A stretch of 64,000 nt of DNA from CAWIMX01 sp963837345 (GTDB taxonomy: Bacteria > Acidobacteriota > Vicinamibacteria > Vicinamibacterales > CAVVIG01). Of the stretch, positions 25,603 to 34,213 are shown in pieces (position 1 is the first letter of the stretch; each line of letters starts with the position of its first letter). The translations under genes and the position numbers were made by a program. Under the pieces are notes generated by a model, which saw nothing but the letters and a program-made list of their open reading frames with translations, was not told where the DNA came from and did no database searches. The stretch lies in the NCBI GenBank assembly GCA_963837345.1, contig CAWIMX010000001.1, positions 744,001-808,000 on the forward strand. Direction: 5' to 3'.

Positions 25603-26715
25603 ATGGCGAACGCGGGGCTGGACGATGTGGTGGCGGCGACGACCGGGCTCAGCCATGTGGACGGCGAGCGCGGCGAACTGGTGATCGCGGGGTTTCCCGT
25701 CGGCGAGCTGGCCGCGCACGCGGCCTTCGAAGAAACCACGTGGCTCCTCTGGCACGGCGACCTGCCGGCGGCCGGCGCCCTCGACGCGTTCCGGGTGGAG
25801 CTCGCGGCGCGACGCGCACTGCCGGCGCCCACGCTGGCGCTCCTCGCCGACTGTGCGCGCGCCGGCGTCGATCCGATGGATGCCCTGCGCATCGGCGCCG
25901 GAGCGATCTCACTGGGATCTTCCGACGAGGACGCCGCGGCCATCGTGGCCCAGTTCCCGACGCTCGTCGCGGCCTTCCGGCGCCTTCGGCGCGGCGATGC
26001 GCCGCTGGCGCCGCGCGAGGACCTCGGGCACGCGGCCAACTTCCTCTACATGCTCGACGGCCGCGCGCCGGATCCGGAACATGTGCGCGCGCTCGAGACC
26101 TACCTCACCACCGTGGTCGACCACGGCCTCAACGCGTCCACCTTCGCGTGCCGTGTCATCACCTCGACCGGATCCGATCTGGTCTCGGCCGTCGTCGGCG
26201 CCGTCGGCGCGCTGAAGGGACCGCTGCACGGCGGCGCGCCGGGCCCGGCGCTCGACATGGTGTTCGAGATCGGCGACGCGTCCAGAGCGGAGGACGTGCT
26301 CCGGCGGAAGATCGCGGGCGGCGAGCGTCTGATGGGTTTCGGCCACCGCATCTACAAGGTGCGGGATCCGCGGGCCGACGTGCTGGGGGCCGCCGCCGAG
26401 CGGCTCTATCGACGCGCGGGCGATCTGTCGTTTTACGAGCTGGCCCGCGCCGTGGAGGCCACGGCGCTCCGCCTGCTCGAGGAGTACAAGCCGGGGCGGC
26501 GCCTGCAGACGAACGTCGAGTTCTACACGGCGCTCCTCCTGCACGGCCTCGGCTTCGAACCCGCGCTCTTCACGCCGGTCTTCGCGATGAGCCGCGTGAG
26601 CGGATGGATCGGGCACGCCTTCGAGCAGCGGCGTGGCAATCGCATCATCCGCCCGCGATCGGCATACGTCGGCCCGCGCGGCCGCGCGTGGGTGCCGATC
26701 GACCGACGCTCGTAG
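25603..26715 (+). CDS. citrate synthase/2-methylcitrate synthase-like protein
   Basis: 370 residues. ATG 25603 is chosen because 'MANAGLDDVVAATTGLSHVD' is the usual family start and the GTG at 25549 would overlap the divergent gene's start. Citrate-synthase fold with 'GERGELVIAGFPVGELA', 'EETTWLLWHGDLP', 'YLTTVVDHGLNASTFACRVI', 'GPLHGGAPGPALDMV' (His209), 'MGFGHRIYKVRDPRADVLG' (His248), and 'NVEFYTALLLHGLGFEPALF' with Glu306 where classical enzymes have the catalytic Asp. 'SGWIGHAFEQRRGNRIIRPR' gives the CoA/substrate arginines. Either citrate or methylcitrate synthesis is possible. Expression is likely from the TTGACA promoter in the shared gap. Confidence 0.87.
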   Translation: MANAGLDDVVAATTGLSHVDGERGELVIAGFPVGELAAHAAFEETTWLLWHGDLPAAGALDAFRVELAARRALPAPTLALLADCARAGVDPMDALRIGAGAISLGSSDEDAAAIVAQFPTLVAAFRRLRRGDAPLAPREDLGHAANFLYMLDGRAPDPEHVRALETYLTTVVDHGLNASTFACRVITSTGSDLVSAVVGAVGALKGPLHGGAPGPALDMVFEIGDASRAEDVLRRKIAGGERLMGFGHRIYKVRDPRADVLGAAAERLYRRAGDLSFYELARAVEATALRLLEEYKPGRRLQTNVEFYTALLLHGLGFEPALFTPVFAMSRVSGWIGHAFEQRRGNRIIRPRSAYVGPRGRAWVPIDRRS

Positions 26716-26863
26716 CCTGGCCGACGCCTCGCCCTACACCCACGCGCCGAGAATCGCCGCGTACAGCCACACGGTGACGATGCCCAGCAGGAACGGGAGG
26801 CGCCGCGAGGGCGTATGGTGCCCGCGCCTGGCGCCGTGCGGGGGACGTGTTGACGACGCCCGG

Positions 26864-28054
26864 TCAGGGGAGCGGCGAGGTATCCTCGGACAGCTCGATG
26901 CGGTCGGTCCCATAGGGCGCATAGGGCGCGCCGCCCTCGGCCACCACGCGCAGCCAGATCCGATCGCCGTCGAACTCGAGGATCACGAAGCTGTGGGGGT
27001 TGTCGGCCACCGTCCACCCGGGCTGCGCCAGCGGTTTCACTTCGACGTGCTGCGGCGCGGCCATCGCCTCGAACAGGCCTGCATCCGGCGTCGCATTGAA
27101 CACGTAGGTGGGCGCGCCGCCCCCGCCTTCCACGATATGATCCATGCGATACGTGTCGTTGCCATCCCGGTAGTGCTCGACCCAATGTTCGAAGAAGTGC
27201 TCGTGCCCCGCAATCGTGAGGCGCACGTGGTGCTTGCGGAAGAGCGGCAGATAGATCCGCCGGATCCCGGCCGCCTGGCGCTCGAGGCTCGCCCCGCCAT
27301 GCGGCCCCGACGAAATCGGCGGGTGGTGGAAGACCGCGACGATCTGGGTGAAGCGCGTGCGATCGAGCCCCTCGAGCTGGTGCTCCACCCAGGCGTACTG
27401 CGTGCCGTCTTCGGGAATGTTCGAGTCGAGCGCAATCACGAACACGTGGCCGTAGCCGAAGGCGAAGGTGGGATAGCCGTCGAGGCGGCGCGGCGACCCT
27501 TCGGGCGGCCAGAGCTTCTGCATCGCGCGCTCGGCGTTCCGCAGGCCGAGCTCGCGATCGACGGGCGTGCCGCCCACGTCGTGATTGCCGACGGCGAAGT
27601 AGTAGGGCACGTCGCCGTCGCCGATGAGCCGCTTGATGATCGGGATGAAGCTCACGTTCCACATCCGCGGGAGCCGGCCCTGGACGACGGCGTCGCCCGA
27701 CTGCACGACGAACTTCACCGGAAAGCCGTTCGCCGCTTCCCTCTTCATCGCGGCCAGCATGCCCTCCACCAGCTTCGCGTGATCAGGCTGCACTTCCCGG
27801 CCGTCGGTCGTCCCGTCGCCGCGGGTGTCGCCATAGGCGATGAAGGAGAATCTGGTCTGGCCGGCCGACGCGGCCTCCGGCGGGAGGGGATGGGCCGGCG
27901 GCTCGAGCGTTTCCACGACGTCGGCGACGGCGGACGGCGCGGTCTGCTGCCCCGCCAGCCGGCCGACGCTCGACGCCGCCACGGCAGCCGCGACGAGCGC
28001 ATAGAGGACATACTGACGAAGGGGCGAAATGGCCGACATGAACGCCTCGCTCAT
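26864..28054 (-). CDS. exported metallophosphoesterase (calcineurin-like)
   Basis: About 396 residues from ATG 28054; ATG 28039 is also possible, while the ATG at 28090 would overlap the divergent methyltransferase start. A hydrophobic leader ('YVLYALVAAAVAASSVG') predicts export. The calcineurin-like dimetal site is complete: 'FIAYGDTRGDG' (D-x-R variant of DxH), 'FVVQSGDAVVQGRL' (GDxV), 'YYFAVGNHDVGG' (GNHD), 'AVFHHPPISSG' and 'LTIAGHEHFFEHW' (GHEH). It should hydrolyse phosphomono- or diesters in the periplasm. The first motif has Arg where His is usual, which is tolerated in purple-acid-phosphatase relatives. The 148-nt gap after its stop has no supportable gene. Confidence 0.86.
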   Translation of the reverse strand: MSEAFMSAISPLRQYVLYALVAAAVAASSVGRLAGQQTAPSAVADVVETLEPPAHPLPPEAASAGQTRFSFIAYGDTRGDGTTDGREVQPDHAKLVEGMLAAMKREAANGFPVKFVVQSGDAVVQGRLPRMWNVSFIPIIKRLIGDGDVPYYFAVGNHDVGGTPVDRELGLRNAERAMQKLWPPEGSPRRLDGYPTFAFGYGHVFVIALDSNIPEDGTQYAWVEHQLEGLDRTRFTQIVAVFHHPPISSGPHGGASLERQAAGIRRIYLPLFRKHHVRLTIAGHEHFFEHWVEHYRDGNDTYRMDHIVEGGGGAPTYVFNATPDAGLFEAMAAPQHVEVKPLAQPGWTVADNPHSFVILEFDGDRIWLRVVAEGGAPYAPYGTDRIELSEDTSPLP

Positions 28055-28080
28055 ATCTTCATCCCATTCGAGAGGACGCC

Positions 28081-29070
28081 GTGCAAACACCCGGTAAACC
28101 CGTCGCGCCCGATTCCATCTTTCAACTCGCCTCCGGCTTCATGGCGTCGAAGATGTTCTTCGCCGCCGGCGATCTCGCGCTGTTCACGCATCTGGCCGAC
28201 GGTCCGGCGACGGCCGAGGAACTGGCGGGACGCACCGGCGCGCCCGCACGCAGCGTGCGCGTGGTCGCCGACGCCATGGTCGCCCTGAACATGCTCGCCG
28301 TCGAGAACGGACGATACCGGAATACGGAGGTCGCGCAGACCTATCTGGCGGGCAGGACGCCGGCCGACATGCGTCCGCTGCTGGCGTTCTGGGAGCGCCT
28401 GTCGTATCCGGCCTGGACGGGCTTCGTCGAGGCCCTCCGGCGCACCGCGCCCAGGGAGCAGACGTTCCATTTCTCGCCCGAGGATCAGGCGGTCTTCTCC
28501 GCGGGCGTCGAAGCGGCATCGGCCGGCGGCGCGATGGCGCTCGCCGACTCGTACGACTTCTCGCGGCACCAGGCGCTCATCGACATCGGCGGGGGCACGG
28601 GATCGTTCCTGCGCCAGATCCGGCGGCGGCACCCGCGCCTGGCGATGACGCTCTTCGAGCTGCCCGGCACGGCCGCGTACGCGCGGACCCGGTTTTCGCC
28701 AGACGAGGCGGCGGCCATTGCCATCGTCGACGGCGACATGCTGAAGGACCCGCTGCCCCCGGGGTTCGACGTGGCCCTGCTCGCCCACATTCTGCACGGC
28801 TTCCAGGAGGGGCAGGGCATGAACGTGCTGGCGCGCGTGCACACGGCGCTTCCCAGGGGCGGACGCCTGCTGATCGTCGACTTCTTCCTGAACCCGGAGC
28901 GCACGGGGCCCGTCATGGCGACCCTGATGTCGGGCGAGTTTCTCGCGCACGCGAACGGGCGATTGTACTCGGCCGCCGAAGTCAGCGAGTGGCTGAAGGC
29001 GGGAGGGTGGACGGTGGTGGGACATCAGCCGCTCGCCGGTCCGGTCAGCCTGCTCGTCGCGGAGAAGTAG
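28081..29070 (+). CDS. O-methyltransferase, acetylserotonin/hydroxyneurosporene type
   Basis: 329 residues from GTG. Two-domain small-molecule O-methyltransferase: an N-terminal winged-helix dimerisation domain ('FQLASGFMASKMFFAAGDLA', 'ATAEELAGRTGAPARSVRVV') and a C-terminal SAM domain with 'ALIDIGGGTGSFLRQIRRRH' (motif I), 'VDGDMLKDPLPPGFDVALLA' and 'LPRGGRLLIVDFFLNPERTG'. The general-base His in 'LAHILHGF' is in place. Related enzymes methylate phenols, carotenoids or polyketides; no biosynthetic neighbours are seen. Confidence 0.87.
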   Translation: MQTPGKPVAPDSIFQLASGFMASKMFFAAGDLALFTHLADGPATAEELAGRTGAPARSVRVVADAMVALNMLAVENGRYRNTEVAQTYLAGRTPADMRPLLAFWERLSYPAWTGFVEALRRTAPREQTFHFSPEDQAVFSAGVEAASAGGAMALADSYDFSRHQALIDIGGGTGSFLRQIRRRHPRLAMTLFELPGTAAYARTRFSPDEAAAIAIVDGDMLKDPLPPGFDVALLAHILHGFQEGQGMNVLARVHTALPRGGRLLIVDFFLNPERTGPVMATLMSGEFLAHANGRLYSAAEVSEWLKAGGWTVVGHQPLAGPVSLLVAEK

Positions 29071-29086
29071 GCACACCTCGGCCCGA

Positions 29087-29572
29087 TCAGGCGAGCGTGG
29101 CGCGCTTGACCGTATCGGCCATCTCCTGCCGATACGCCTGCAGCTTCGCGCGCAGCTCGGGCCGCGACGTCGCGAGAATCGCGACGGCGAGCAGGCCCGC
29201 GTTGGCGGCGCCCGACGCTCCGATGGCGACCGTGGCCACGGGAATGCCTTTCGGCATCTGCACGGTGGAGAGCAGCGAGTCGATGCCGTTCAGCGCCGCG
29301 CTCTGCATGGGCACGCCGATCACGGGAAGGATGGTGTGGGCGGCGACCACGCCGGCCAGGTGCGCCGCGCCTCCGGCGCCGGCGATCACCACCTCGAGGC
29401 CGCGGTCGGCGGCGCCCGAGGCGTACGCCCCGGTCTCGGCAGGCGTGCGGTGCGCCGACAGCACCTTGCACTCGTGAGGGATGTCGAACTTCTTCAGCAT
29501 CTCGGCCGCCTGGCGCATGGCTTCCCAGTCGGATGAGCTGCCCATGATGATGCCGACGAGTGGTGCACTCAT
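29087..29572 (-). CDS. purE: N5-carboxyaminoimidazole ribonucleotide mutase PurE
   Basis: 161 residues, the usual size of class I PurE. It moves the carboxylate of N5-CAIR to C4 to form CAIR in purine synthesis. Diagnostic stretches: 'LVGIIMGSSSDWEAMRQAAE', 'SAHRTPAETGAYA' (catalytic His in SAHR), 'VVIAGAGGAAHLAGVVAAHT', 'LPVIGVPM' and 'GIPVATVAIGASGAANAGLL'. Cytosolic homo-octamer in known cases. Its partner purK is not in the window, and it ends 16 bp from the convergent methyltransferase. Confidence 0.96.
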   Translation of the reverse strand: MSAPLVGIIMGSSSDWEAMRQAAEMLKKFDIPHECKVLSAHRTPAETGAYASGAADRGLEVVIAGAGGAAHLAGVVAAHTILPVIGVPMQSAALNGIDSLLSTVQMPKGIPVATVAIGASGAANAGLLAVAILATSRPELRAKLQAYRQEMADTVKRATLA

Positions 29573-29582
29573 ATCGGAATGA

Positions 29583-29610
29583 GGGATTAAGGACCAGGGA
29601 TTAGGGACAA
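29583..29610. repeat. 14-bp direct repeat pair
   Basis: GGGATTAAGGACCA is followed directly by GGGATTAGGGACAA, with two mismatches. It lies 10 bp upstream of the purE start in the divergent purE/M16 gap. It looks like a short remnant of an intergenic tandem repeat; no function is evident. Confidence 0.5.
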
Positions 29611-29659
29611 ACGACTCGGCTTAGGATACTCCATCACCGTCGGCGCCGGCTCCCGGAGG

Positions 29660-29665
29660 TATGAT
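29660..29665 (+). promoter_or_regulatory. -10 hexamer TATGAT, near-leaderless promoter
   Basis: TATGAT ends 7 nt before ATG 29673. It overlaps an alternative ATG at 29661, which would sit only 1 nt after GGAGG, too close for ribosome binding. The element therefore argues for the 29673 start and a leaderless mRNA. Confidence 0.5.
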
Positions 29666-29672
29666 CGCTGCT

Positions 29673-31010
29673 ATGAGAACCGCCGCTTTTCTGCTCGTCG
29701 CCATGCTGGCCGTGCCGCTGCCGGCCCTGGCCGAGGACGCGCCGCCGAAGATCACGATGCCGTATACGGAATTCACGCTGCCGAACGGCCTCCGCGTGAT
29801 CATCCACGAGGATCACAGCGTGCCGATCGTGAGCGTGAATACCTGGCGCCACGTGGGGTCGGCGCGCGAGCACGAGGGGCGCACCGGATTCGCGCACCTG
29901 TTCGAGCACCTGATGTTCATGGGCTCGGGACACGTGCCGTATGGCGAGTTCGACAGCCTGCTCGAGAACGTCGGGGGCAGCAACAACGCCTCCACCGGCA
30001 ACGACGCGACGAACTACTACATCAACGTCCCGTCCAACGCGCTCGAGCTCGCGCTCTACCTCGAGTCCGATCGCACCGGCTACCTCCTCGACGCGATGAC
30101 GCCCGAAACCGTGGACGCGCAGCGCGACGTGGTGAAGAACGAGCGCCGCCAGCGGATCGAGAACCAGCCCTACGGCATGGCCGCCATCACGATCGACGAG
30201 ATGATGTATCCGCCGGCGCACCCCTACCACTGGCCGGTCATCGGCTACATGGACGACCTGACGGCCGCGAGCCATCAGGACGTCATCGACTTCTTCAAGA
30301 CGTTCTACTCGCCGGCCAACACCAGTCTGGTCATCGCCGGCGACGTCGACACCGCCAAGACGCGCGCCCTCGTGGAGAAGTGGTTCAGCGACGTGAAGGG
30401 CGGGCCGGCGCCCGCGCCCATCACGATTCCAGGCATTGCGCTGAGCGGCGTGCAGACGAAGACCATCACCGACCGTGTCCAGCTGCCCCGCCTGTATCTC
30501 GCGTGGGTCTCGCCGCCCTTCCTCGCGCCGGGCGACTCGACGATGGACGTGCTGGCGAGCGTGCTGGCCGACGGCAAGAACTCGCGCCTCTACAAGCGGC
30601 TCGTCTACGACATGCAGATCGCGCAGAACGTCAGCGCCTTTCAGGCCTCGCGGCAGCTCTCGTCCCAGTTCATGATCGTCGCGACGCCGCGGCCCGGACA
30701 CACCGTGGACGAGCTGAAACGGGTGATCGACGAGGAGATCGCCAGGATCCAGCGGGAGCCGCCCACCGACCACGAGGTGCAGCGGGCCATCAACCAGTGG
30801 GAGGCCTCGTTCTACGACCGCATGGAGCACATCGGCGACGTCGCCGACGAGCTCAATGGCTACTACACGCGCACGGGCGATCCCGACTGGTTCAACGAGG
30901 ATCGCGGCCGGTACCTCGATCTGTCGGCCTCGGACATCAGCGCCGTGGCGATCGAATACCTGCCGCTCGACCGGCGCATCGAGCTGACCGTCGTCCCGGA
31001 GAAGCCGTAG
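29673..31010 (+). CDS. M16 family zinc peptidase, catalytic subunit
   Basis: 445 residues with signal peptide ('AFLLVAMLAVPLPALAED'). M16B peptidase: inverted zinc motif HxxEH in 'RTGFAHLFEHLMFMGSGHVP' with the distal Glu about 77 residues on in 'VVKNERRQRIEN'. This gene supplies the catalytic half of a clam-shell heterodimer. The C-terminal half carries the M16C-type fold ('LPRLYLAWVSPPFLAPGDS'). Start reasoning is given under the upstream promoter entry. Likely periplasmic, degrading peptides. Followed with 1-nt overlap by its non-catalytic partner. Confidence 0.92.
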   Translation: MRTAAFLLVAMLAVPLPALAEDAPPKITMPYTEFTLPNGLRVIIHEDHSVPIVSVNTWRHVGSAREHEGRTGFAHLFEHLMFMGSGHVPYGEFDSLLENVGGSNNASTGNDATNYYINVPSNALELALYLESDRTGYLLDAMTPETVDAQRDVVKNERRQRIENQPYGMAAITIDEMMYPPAHPYHWPVIGYMDDLTAASHQDVIDFFKTFYSPANTSLVIAGDVDTAKTRALVEKWFSDVKGGPAPAPITIPGIALSGVQTKTITDRVQLPRLYLAWVSPPFLAPGDSTMDVLASVLADGKNSRLYKRLVYDMQIAQNVSAFQASRQLSSQFMIVATPRPGHTVDELKRVIDEEIARIQREPPTDHEVQRAINQWEASFYDRMEHIGDVADELNGYYTRTGDPDWFNEDRGRYLDLSASDISAVAIEYLPLDRRIELTVVPEKP

Positions 31011-32446
31011 TGAGGCGCCCACTCGCTCCCGTCGTCCTGGCGCTGGTCGCCACCGTCACGCTGGCGGCCCAGCAGGCCCCGGATCGCAGCCACCCGCCCT
31101 CCATCGGGCCGGCGCCGACGCTCGTGCTGCCGCCGCTCGAAAAGCGGCAGCTCTCGAACGGCCTGCCGGTGTGGATCGTCGAAGCCCACGAAGTGCCCGT
31201 CGTCCAGGTGAACCTCGTGGTCTCGAGAGGCAGCGCCAACGACCCGGCGGGCAAGTTCGGCCTGGCGAACTTCACGACGAGCATGCTCGAGAACGGCGCC
31301 GGCTCACGCTCGGCGCTCGAGATCGCCGACGCGGTGGATTTTCTCGGCGCGGCCCTGAACACCACGAGCAACACGGACGCGATGGGCGTGCGGCTGCACG
31401 TGCCGGTCGCGCGTCTCGCCGACGCGCTCCCCATCATGGCGGACGTCGCGCTCCGGCCCACCTTTCCGGCCGACGAGATCGATCGCCTGCGCCAGCAGCG
31501 GCTCACGTCGCTGCTCCAGGCACGCGACGACCCCGGCACGATCGCGTCGCTGGCGTTCGCCCGCGTGCTCTACGGCAGCGACCATCGCATGGGCTCCCTG
31601 CAGATGGGCACGTCGAGCACGATTCGCGCGTTCACCGCCGACGATCTGCGGGCGTTTCACGCAGCCACGTTTCAGCCCTCCGACTCGGCGCTGATCGTGG
31701 TCGGCGACGTCACGCCGGACAGCCTGACGCCGCTTCTCGAAAAGACCTTCGGCGCCTGGCGCGGCGAGGGCCCCGTGGCGCCTCCCGCCAAACTGCCCGA
31801 TGTCCCGGAGCCCACGGCGCGCGGGATCTACCTCGTGGACAAGCCCGGCGCGCCACAGTCCGAGATTCGCATCGGCTGGATCGGCGTGCCCCGCTCCACG
31901 CCCGACTACTTCCCGATCCAGGTGATGAATACGCTCCTCGGCGGGTCCTACCAGTCGCGGCTGAACATGAACCTCCGCGAAGAGCACGGCTACACCTACG
32001 GCGCGTACTCGTCGTTCGACATGCGGTCGGTGGCGGGCCCCCTCACGGCGCAGGCCGGCGTTCAGACCGACAAGACCACCGAGGCGCTTCGGGAATTCTT
32101 CAAGGAGCTCGACGGCATCCGCAGCGCGGCGCCCGCCGACGACGTCACGCAGGCCAAGAATTACGTTGCGCTGCGTTATCCGGGGGCGTTCGAGGCGACG
32201 GGCGACATCGCCCAGCAGCTCGAGACGATGGTCGTCTATCACCTGCCGGACGACTTCTTCTCGACCTACGTCCAGAAGATTCAGGCCGTCACGCCCGCCG
32301 ACGTGCTGCGCGTGGCCCAGAAATACGTCCAGCCCGACAAGTTCGCCGTCGTCGTCGTCGGCGACCGGAGCGCGATCGAGGCGGGGATCCGATCGCTCAA
32401 CCTGGGGCCGATTCAGGTGCTCACCGCGGACCAGGTCTTCGAGTGA
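31010..32446 (+). CDS. M16 family peptidase, non-catalytic partner
   Basis: 478 residues from a GTG sharing one base with the upstream stop (TAGTG). Signal peptide 'PVVLALVATVTLAAQ'. The first half lacks HxxEH ('FGLANFTTSMLENGAGSRSA'), while the second half keeps the substrate-gripping Arg/Tyr motif 'SRLNMNLREEHGYTYGAYSS'. This is the expected split of labour in bacterial M16B heterodimers, so it should pair with the preceding subunit. The preceding and present mature N-termini suggest both are periplasmic. Confidence 0.92.
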   Translation: MRRPLAPVVLALVATVTLAAQQAPDRSHPPSIGPAPTLVLPPLEKRQLSNGLPVWIVEAHEVPVVQVNLVVSRGSANDPAGKFGLANFTTSMLENGAGSRSALEIADAVDFLGAALNTTSNTDAMGVRLHVPVARLADALPIMADVALRPTFPADEIDRLRQQRLTSLLQARDDPGTIASLAFARVLYGSDHRMGSLQMGTSSTIRAFTADDLRAFHAATFQPSDSALIVVGDVTPDSLTPLLEKTFGAWRGEGPVAPPAKLPDVPEPTARGIYLVDKPGAPQSEIRIGWIGVPRSTPDYFPIQVMNTLLGGSYQSRLNMNLREEHGYTYGAYSSFDMRSVAGPLTAQAGVQTDKTTEALREFFKELDGIRSAAPADDVTQAKNYVALRYPGAFEATGDIAQQLETMVVYHLPDDFFSTYVQKIQAVTPADVLRVAQKYVQPDKFAVVVVGDRSAIEAGIRSLNLGPIQVLTADQVFE

Positions 32447-32467
32447 AAGGCCCCCTGCACTGAGGCG

Positions 32468-34117
32468 CTACGGAACGTCGCCCGTGAGCCCGCTGACCCC
32501 GAGTCCCACCACGAACACCACGACGGCGCCGATGAGGTTGTGCCAGAGAAAGGCCACCCACGGCAGGCCGAACGCCACGGCGAGCACGGCGGCCATGCCG
32601 GCGATCAGGCCGTAGAACGCGCCCGTGCCGTTGGCGCGCCTGGTGAGAATGGCGAGCATGAAGACGCCCAGGAGCGATCCATAGAAGAACGACCCGTACC
32701 GGTTCACCACCTCGATGAGCGACCCGGCGTTCACCGAGTAGATCGCCACCACGCAGGCGAAGCCGCCCCACACGAGCGTCGCGAACTTCGACACGAGCAG
32801 GTAGTGGGCTTCGGTGCCGTCCTTCACGAAGTGCCGCTTGTAGAAATCGATGATCGTCGCGGTGGTCAGGGAGTTCAGTTCGCCGGCGCTCGTGGACATG
32901 GCGGCGGCGAAGATGGCCGCGATCATCAGCCCCACCAGGCCGACCGGCATGCGCGTCGTGATGAAGGTCGGGAACACGTAGTTGACGTCCGCGTACACCT
33001 CGTCGCCGGTGACGTCCTTGACGAGGTCCACGGCCTGGCGCCGGATCGAGGCCACCGCGGCGTCGGCCTGGAGGAACGCCGGCCGGTCGTTGGCGGTCGC
33101 CGCGGCGCGCCTTGCATCGATCGCCTGCCCGAACCGGCCCTCGAGGGCGGCATACTCCCCGGCCCGCGCGCTGGCCGCGACCTCGGCCTCGTGCACGCCG
33201 TTGAAGAGCATCGGCGGCGTCTGGAAGATGTAGAACACGAACACCAGGACGCCGATCCCGAGCACGAGCAGCTGCAGCGGAATCTTCGCCCACGCGGTCA
33301 TCATCAACGAGCCGCGCGCCTCGTCCTCCGACCTGGCCGTGAGATACCGCTGCACCTGACTCTGGTCGCACCCGAAATACGCGAGCATCAGGAACAGGCC
33401 GCCCGTCATGCCGGTCCAGAAGGTGTACTGATCGTTCAGGTTCAGGTGAAAGTTCACCGCCTGCATCCGCCCGGTTGCGCCGGCCATGTGCAGGGCCTGG
33501 GCGACGCCCACCTCGCGCGGGATGCCGGCGACGAGCACGAGCACCGCCGCGATCATCCCGCCGACGATGATGAACATCTGCTTGACGTCGGTCCAGGCCA
33601 CCGCCTGCACGCCGCCGATGGCCGTGTAGGCCACCATCGGCACGCACAGCACGAGCACGGTGAAGGGGACGGACCAGTGGAGAATCGCCGACATCACCAC
33701 GGCCGGCGCGACGAGCGTGACGCCCAGCGAGAACGCCCGGCCCATCATGAACAGAAAGCTCGCGAGCGCGCGCGTGCGCGCGTCGAAGCGCCGCTCGAGG
33801 TACTCGTACGCCGTGTAGACCTTTGCCCGATAGAAAAACGGCACGACGGTCACCGACAGGAGAACCATCGCGAGCGGCAGGCCGAAATAGAACTGGATGA
33901 AGCTCAGGCCCGACGCGTACGCCTGCCCCGTCGTGCCAATCAGCGTGATGGCGCTCATCTGCGTGGCCATCACCGACAGTCCGACGGCCCACCATGGCAG
34001 CGATCGGTTCGCGAGAAAGTACCCTTCGACTTTGTCGGTGCCCTTCGATCGGCGGACGCCGTCGTAGACCATCCACGCGATGTAGCCGACGACGATGGCC
34101 CAGTCGACGGCCGTCAC
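32468..34117 (-). CDS. sodium:solute symporter (SSS family)
   Basis: 549 residues from GTG 34117; a longer reading to 34237 would cross the divergent FAD gene. About 13 spans of the LeuT-like SSS fold: 'VDWAIVVGYIAWMVYDGV' then 'EGYFLANRSLPWWAVGLSVM', 'ATQMSAITLIGTTGQAYASG' (Na2 region), 'AYTAIGGVQAVAWTDVKQMF', and 'AAIFAAAMSTSAGELNSLTT' (second Na-site serines). 'FGCDQSQVQRYLTARS' is the internal family signature. A soluble insertion of about 80 residues after 'MLFNGVHEAEV' is larger than in most SSS proteins. Substrate (sugar, amino acid or organic acid) not assignable. Its GTG overlaps the stop of a 27-residue membrane peptide. Confidence 0.87.
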   Translation of the reverse strand: MTAVDWAIVVGYIAWMVYDGVRRSKGTDKVEGYFLANRSLPWWAVGLSVMATQMSAITLIGTTGQAYASGLSFIQFYFGLPLAMVLLSVTVVPFFYRAKVYTAYEYLERRFDARTRALASFLFMMGRAFSLGVTLVAPAVVMSAILHWSVPFTVLVLCVPMVAYTAIGGVQAVAWTDVKQMFIIVGGMIAAVLVLVAGIPREVGVAQALHMAGATGRMQAVNFHLNLNDQYTFWTGMTGGLFLMLAYFGCDQSQVQRYLTARSEDEARGSLMMTAWAKIPLQLLVLGIGVLVFVFYIFQTPPMLFNGVHEAEVAASARAGEYAALEGRFGQAIDARRAAATANDRPAFLQADAAVASIRRQAVDLVKDVTGDEVYADVNYVFPTFITTRMPVGLVGLMIAAIFAAAMSTSAGELNSLTTATIIDFYKRHFVKDGTEAHYLLVSKFATLVWGGFACVVAIYSVNAGSLIEVVNRYGSFFYGSLLGVFMLAILTRRANGTGAFYGLIAGMAAVLAVAFGLPWVAFLWHNLIGAVVVFVVGLGVSGLTGDVP

Positions 34118-34197
34118 GCGAAGAAGCGCCCGACGACAAGGAGCGCGGCGATGATCGCCGCCTCGAACAGGAGGACCCGGAGATAGGTGGAGCGCAT
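34114..34197 (-). CDS. 27-residue single-span membrane peptide coupled to the symporter
   Basis: ATG at 34197 to TGA at 34114 encodes a peptide starting MRSTYLRVLLFEAA and ending LLVVGRFFA, with one hydrophobic span flanked by Arg residues. Its stop overlaps the symporter GTG start (GTGA), the classic mark of translational coupling. TATATT on this strand (34208-34213) ends 10 nt upstream of the ATG. It is too short for ordinary gene calling, and I know of no named family. Inferred role: a small subunit or assembly aid for the symporter, as known for other transporter-associated microproteins, or simply a leader that sets symporter translation. Confidence 0.55.
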   Translation of the reverse strand: MRSTYLRVLLFEAAIIAALLVVGRFFA

Positions 34198-34206
34198 CGG
34201 TTGGCC

Positions 34207-34213
34207 TAATATA
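34207..34213. promoter_or_regulatory. overlapping divergent -10 elements (TAATAT / TATATT)
   Basis: The stretch TAATATA contains TAATAT for the plus strand (34207-34212, 8 nt before ATG 34221) and TATATT for the minus strand (34208-34213, 10 nt before ATG 34197). Only 23 bp separate the two start codons. RNA polymerase can serve only one direction at a time. Confidence 0.55.

Noticed and set aside
26734..26922. Minus-strand ORF ending in a hydrophobic segment LPFLLGIVTVWLYAAILGAW
   Set aside because: The span is suggestive of a tiny membrane protein, but there is no start codon with a ribosome site close to it and the upstream part overlaps the phosphoesterase end.
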